Positions 61,581 to 64,000 of a stretch of DNA of 64,000 nucleotides are shown one piece after another. The stretch is taken from positions 246,354-310,353 of the forward strand of contig JAVBNL010000001.1 of the NCBI GenBank assembly GCA_031551515.1, given 5' to 3'. Positions within the stretch are counted from its first letter, which is position 1. The number at the start of each line of letters is the position of its first letter. The notes beneath the pieces were generated by a model. That model was not told the DNA's origin. It worked only from the letters and a program-made list of their open reading frames with translations, and ran no database searches. This stretch comes from FLUQ01 sp031551515. GTDB lineage: Bacteria > Desulfobacterota > Desulfovibrionia > Desulfovibrionales > Desulfovibrionaceae. The position numbers were made by a program, and so were the translations under genes.

Positions 61581-62672
61581 TCAAAAGCAGACTTTATTTC
61601 GCCCTTCGCGCTTGGCGCGATACAGCACGGCATCAACCCGCCGCACGCATTCTTCCGCCTTGTCGCCAGCAACGGCGGCATACACCCCGGCGGACATGGT
61701 CATGGTGAAACCGCCCCACGCGTGGGGCATAGGGGTTCCGGCAAGGCGCGACCGTAACTTTTCCGCCATACGCACGCCGCCGTCAAGCCCCGTATCAGGC
61801 AAAAGCAGAATGAACTCTTCCCCGCCCCAGCGGGCGGCGATATCCTGCTTGCGAGAGTGACTGCGCAAAAGCCCCGCAAAAATACGTAGCGCCTCGTCGC
61901 CGCCGGCATGCCCGTATGTATCATTGATTCGTTTAAAGTGATCCAAGTCGCAAAGTACGAGGCAAAACCCCCTGCCGGCACGCGAAAAACGCGCCAACTC
62001 CTCTTCCAGGAAGCTGTTGAAGGCCCTGCGGTTGAGCACTTCCGTCAGTTCGTCCGTCACCGATATGGTTTCCAGCCGCCGCATGAGCTCCGTTATTTTC
62101 TTCAGCGCCTGCCACCGGATAAGTTCTCCTCCGAAAGCCGCGCAACAGGCGAAAATGTATGCCGCGAAAACGCTCTCGCGCAGTGCCTCGCTGTAATCAG
62201 CGCGCAACAACGGGTCACCCGGCAAAAAAAAGATGCAGGCAAGGCACATCGCTTGTGTCGCAAGCAAAATCGTGCCTTTACGCAAGCCGAAAGTCAGCAT
62301 GCCCAGAAAGGGAAAAACGAAAAGCCAGATATAGGACGAGCGAGCGCCGGACCCCACCGCCGTGGCGTACAGAAACAGGCCGTTCAGCCAGATTGTCAGG
62401 ACAATGCTGGGCCAGTAGCTAAAGCTCTTGCAATAACTGAAATAAAGCCCCCCCACTGAAGCGCACAAGGTCAGCGCCGCTATAACCATAAAAGAAGGAG
62501 CGCCCGCATCCAGACCTTCGCAAAATAAAAATATGCTGAGGCCGATGCTCAACAGATGGAGAACGTTCGCGCTTTTGACCACGCGAATTTTTTCCGTGTC
62601 CATCCCGTCAGCGACCCCGACGTTCAGAACTTTCTCCAGCAATTCATGTAAAGAGGAACCACCAGAACGCAT
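61581..62672 (-). CDS. Membrane-bound diguanylate cyclase (GGDEF)
   Basis: This 363-residue protein has about six transmembrane segments (residues ~35-185) as an input module and then a GGDEF domain. TDELTEVLNRRAF, CDLDHFKRINDTYGHAGGDEAL and the active-site RWGGEEF (~290) are intact. An allosteric RxxD site (RKQD) lies five residues before GGEEF, so product inhibition by c-di-GMP is expected. GGAGG lies 9 bases before the ATG at 62672. Confidence 0.93.
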   Translation of the reverse strand: MRSGGSSLHELLEKVLNVGVADGMDTEKIRVVKSANVLHLLSIGLSIFLFCEGLDAGAPSFMVIAALTLCASVGGLYFSYCKSFSYWPSIVLTIWLNGLFLYATAVGSGARSSYIWLFVFPFLGMLTFGLRKGTILLATQAMCLACIFFLPGDPLLRADYSEALRESVFAAYIFACCAAFGGELIRWQALKKITELMRRLETISVTDELTEVLNRRAFNSFLEEELARFSRAGRGFCLVLCDLDHFKRINDTYGHAGGDEALRIFAGLLRSHSRKQDIAARWGGEEFILLLPDTGLDGGVRMAEKLRSRLAGTPMPHAWGGFTMTMSAGVYAAVAGDKAEECVRRVDAVLYRAKREGRNKVCF

Positions 62673-62754
62673 ACGCACATACCTCCGCGCGGGAAAACCG
62701 GGGCTTGGCGCTCCCCGTGTTCCGCGTTATACAGCCCGAACAAAGGATATAAGC

Positions 62755-63837
62755 ATGAACATACCGCGCAGAAAGACCCGCACCATACGCCTCGGCCCCT
62801 TACTCATGGGCAGCGGCCACCCCATTCTGGTGCAGAGCATGACCAATACGGATACGCGCGACGCGGACGCCACCTCCGGCCAGATCGTGCGTCTGGCCAG
62901 GGCCGGGGCCGACATCGTCCGCATCGCCGTGCCCGACAACAAGGCGGCGGAGTCGCTAGCCGCCATCCGCGCCGCATCGCCGGTGCCGCTGATCGCGGAC
63001 ATCCATTTCAACCACAAGCTGGCGCTGGCCGCTCTGGCCGCCGGATTTGAGGGTTTGCGCATCAACCCCGGCAACATCGGGGGCAAAAAGAATGTGGCCG
63101 CCGTGGTGGATGCGGCGAAAAACGCCGGCGCCTGCATACGGGTCGGGGTCAATTCCGGGTCCGTGGAAAAAGAGCTGCTTGAAAAATACGGCGGGCCCAC
63201 GCCCGAAGCCATGGTCGAATCCGCCCTGTCGCATGTGCGCATGCTGGAAGAGCGCGGTTTTTACAACACCAAGATTTCGCTCAAATCCTCATCCGTGCCG
63301 CACACTGTGGCCGCATACCGCCTGCTGGCGGCGAGAAGTGACTATCCGCTGCACATCGGCGTGACGGAAGCAGGCACCTTGCTGGCGGGCGCGGTCAAAT
63401 CGGCTGCGGGTCTGGGCATTCTTCTGTCCGAAGGACTGGGCGACACGCTACGCGTATCGCTGACCCACGACCCTGTCCGCGAAGTGGACGTGGCCTATAT
63501 GCTGCTGCGCAGCCTGAACCTGCGCAAGCGCGGGCCGGAACTCATATCCTGCCCTACCTGCGGCCGCACGCGCATTGAGCTGACCGCCCTGGCCGAGGCC
63601 GTGGAAGCGCGCATCGCGGATTTTCCACAGTCGTTCACCGTGGCGGTGATGGGTTGTGAAGTCAACGGGCCCGGTGAAGCCCGCGAAGCGGATATCGGCA
63701 TTGCGGGCGGCGCGGGCAAAGGCACCATCTTCCGCAAGGGCGTCGTCATCCGCACGGTAACGGGCGACACGGCGGCCCTCTTGAACGCGCTGATGGAAGA
63801 GATTGAGTTTTTTCTCAAAGAAAGCCATAATACCTAG
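62755..63837 (+). CDS. ispG: (E)-4-hydroxy-3-methylbut-2-enyl-diphosphate synthase
   Basis: This 360-residue [4Fe-4S] enzyme performs the sixth step of the MEP isoprenoid route. It has VLVQSMTNTDTRD-like PILVQSMTNTDTRDADAT (~23), ADIHFNHKLA (~80), LRINPGNIGG (~100), and the cluster Cys residues in ISCPTCGRTRIE (~265) with VMGCEVNGPGEA (~300). The ATG at 62755 has AAAGGA upstream; a longer frame upstream is antisense to the cyclase gene and rejected. Confidence 0.96.
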   Translation: MNIPRRKTRTIRLGPLLMGSGHPILVQSMTNTDTRDADATSGQIVRLARAGADIVRIAVPDNKAAESLAAIRAASPVPLIADIHFNHKLALAALAAGFEGLRINPGNIGGKKNVAAVVDAAKNAGACIRVGVNSGSVEKELLEKYGGPTPEAMVESALSHVRMLEERGFYNTKISLKSSSVPHTVAAYRLLAARSDYPLHIGVTEAGTLLAGAVKSAAGLGILLSEGLGDTLRVSLTHDPVREVDVAYMLLRSLNLRKRGPELISCPTCGRTRIELTALAEAVEARIADFPQSFTVAVMGCEVNGPGEAREADIGIAGGAGKGTIFRKGVVIRTVTGDTAALLNALMEEIEFFLKESHNT

Positions 63838-63869
63838 TTAACCGTGCGGCTGTACGCTACGGCCCCTGC

Positions 63870-64000
63870 ACGAAAAAATTTTTGAAAAAGAGGGGGCGCG
63901 GGGGGGTAAAAAAATTTTTTAAAAAAAATTTTTTTTTCCCCCCCAAAACCCCGAGGGCGCCCCAGCGTGGTTAGCCGGAGTTTGGGGCCCCCCCCAAAAG
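63870..64000. other. Low-complexity, probably erroneous contig end
   Basis: After ispG the sequence becomes homopolymer-rich: alternating runs of A, T, G and C (for example nine T followed by seven C near 63930) with no coding or hairpin sense. It is most likely an assembly or read-quality artefact. Confidence 0.7.

Noticed and set aside
1..64000. CRISPR arrays, tRNA/rRNA genes, phage or transposase genes
   Set aside because: No regularly spaced repeats, cloverleaf-like sequences or recombinase motifs were recognised by reading; a dedicated scan could still find a small RNA gene.

Overview
The window is about 64 kb of GC-rich (roughly 60%), gene-dense bacterial chromosome. The gene content fits an anaerobic Desulfovibrionaceae-like bacterium (Desulfobacterota), probably host- or gut-associated. 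This is an inference from the mix of TRAP, Tct and Liv uptake systems, a sigma-54 response regulator, Tat-exported flavoproteins, TrmFO, NadA/NadC and a short-type glycogen phosphorylase. No rRNA, tRNA, CRISPR, phage or transposase gene was recognised. The left edge cuts a gene. The last ~130 bases are low-complexity and look like a damaged contig end.

1-14 kb: an accessory catabolic region. A truncated sigma-54-dependent response regulator is divergent from an operon of carbamate kinase, FdrA-like protein, DUF1116 (YlbE-like) protein, an LctP-type permease and an overlooked 59-residue membrane protein. A near-consensus -24/-12 promoter precedes the operon. A DctPQM TRAP transporter follows, then a second transporter with a cytosine-deaminase-like amidohydrolase behind another candidate sigma-54 promoter, and a CitE-like lyase. 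The simplest reading is use of carbamoyl or ureido compounds with ATP recovered by carbamate kinase. The E. coli allH partner is not here.

14-30 kb: a VPLPA-CTERM surface protein with its own candidate sigma-54 promoter; a full livKHMGF branched-chain amino acid ABC operon; and a 3.4-kb module (DAACS symporter, M29-like metalloenzyme, GntR/FCD regulator). That module is bounded by direct repeats of the 3' end of ilvB. Then come ilvB, a lipoprotein, mgtE, and nadC-nadA.

30-46 kb: a Sel1-repeat lipoprotein, a periplasmic cupin, an RpiR-type regulator divergent from tctCBA plus an aminotransferase with palindromic operators between them, a Tat-exported fumarate-reductase-like flavoprotein, guaBA, tatB-tatC (with a G10 tract), a MITE-like repeat, and hisB-lipoprotein-hisA.

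46-64 kb: mainly housekeeping genes (ferritin, CheY-like regulator, phosphoglucomutase, M18 aminopeptidase, argD, dut, glycogen phosphorylase, trmFO, ispG). Among them are a Tat-exported GMC oxidoreductase pair, a DMT half-transporter, an AbrB-family permease, a DJ-1/PfpI protein and a diguanylate cyclase. Several intergenic regions here share GGGGC-tcc-GCCCC hairpins.
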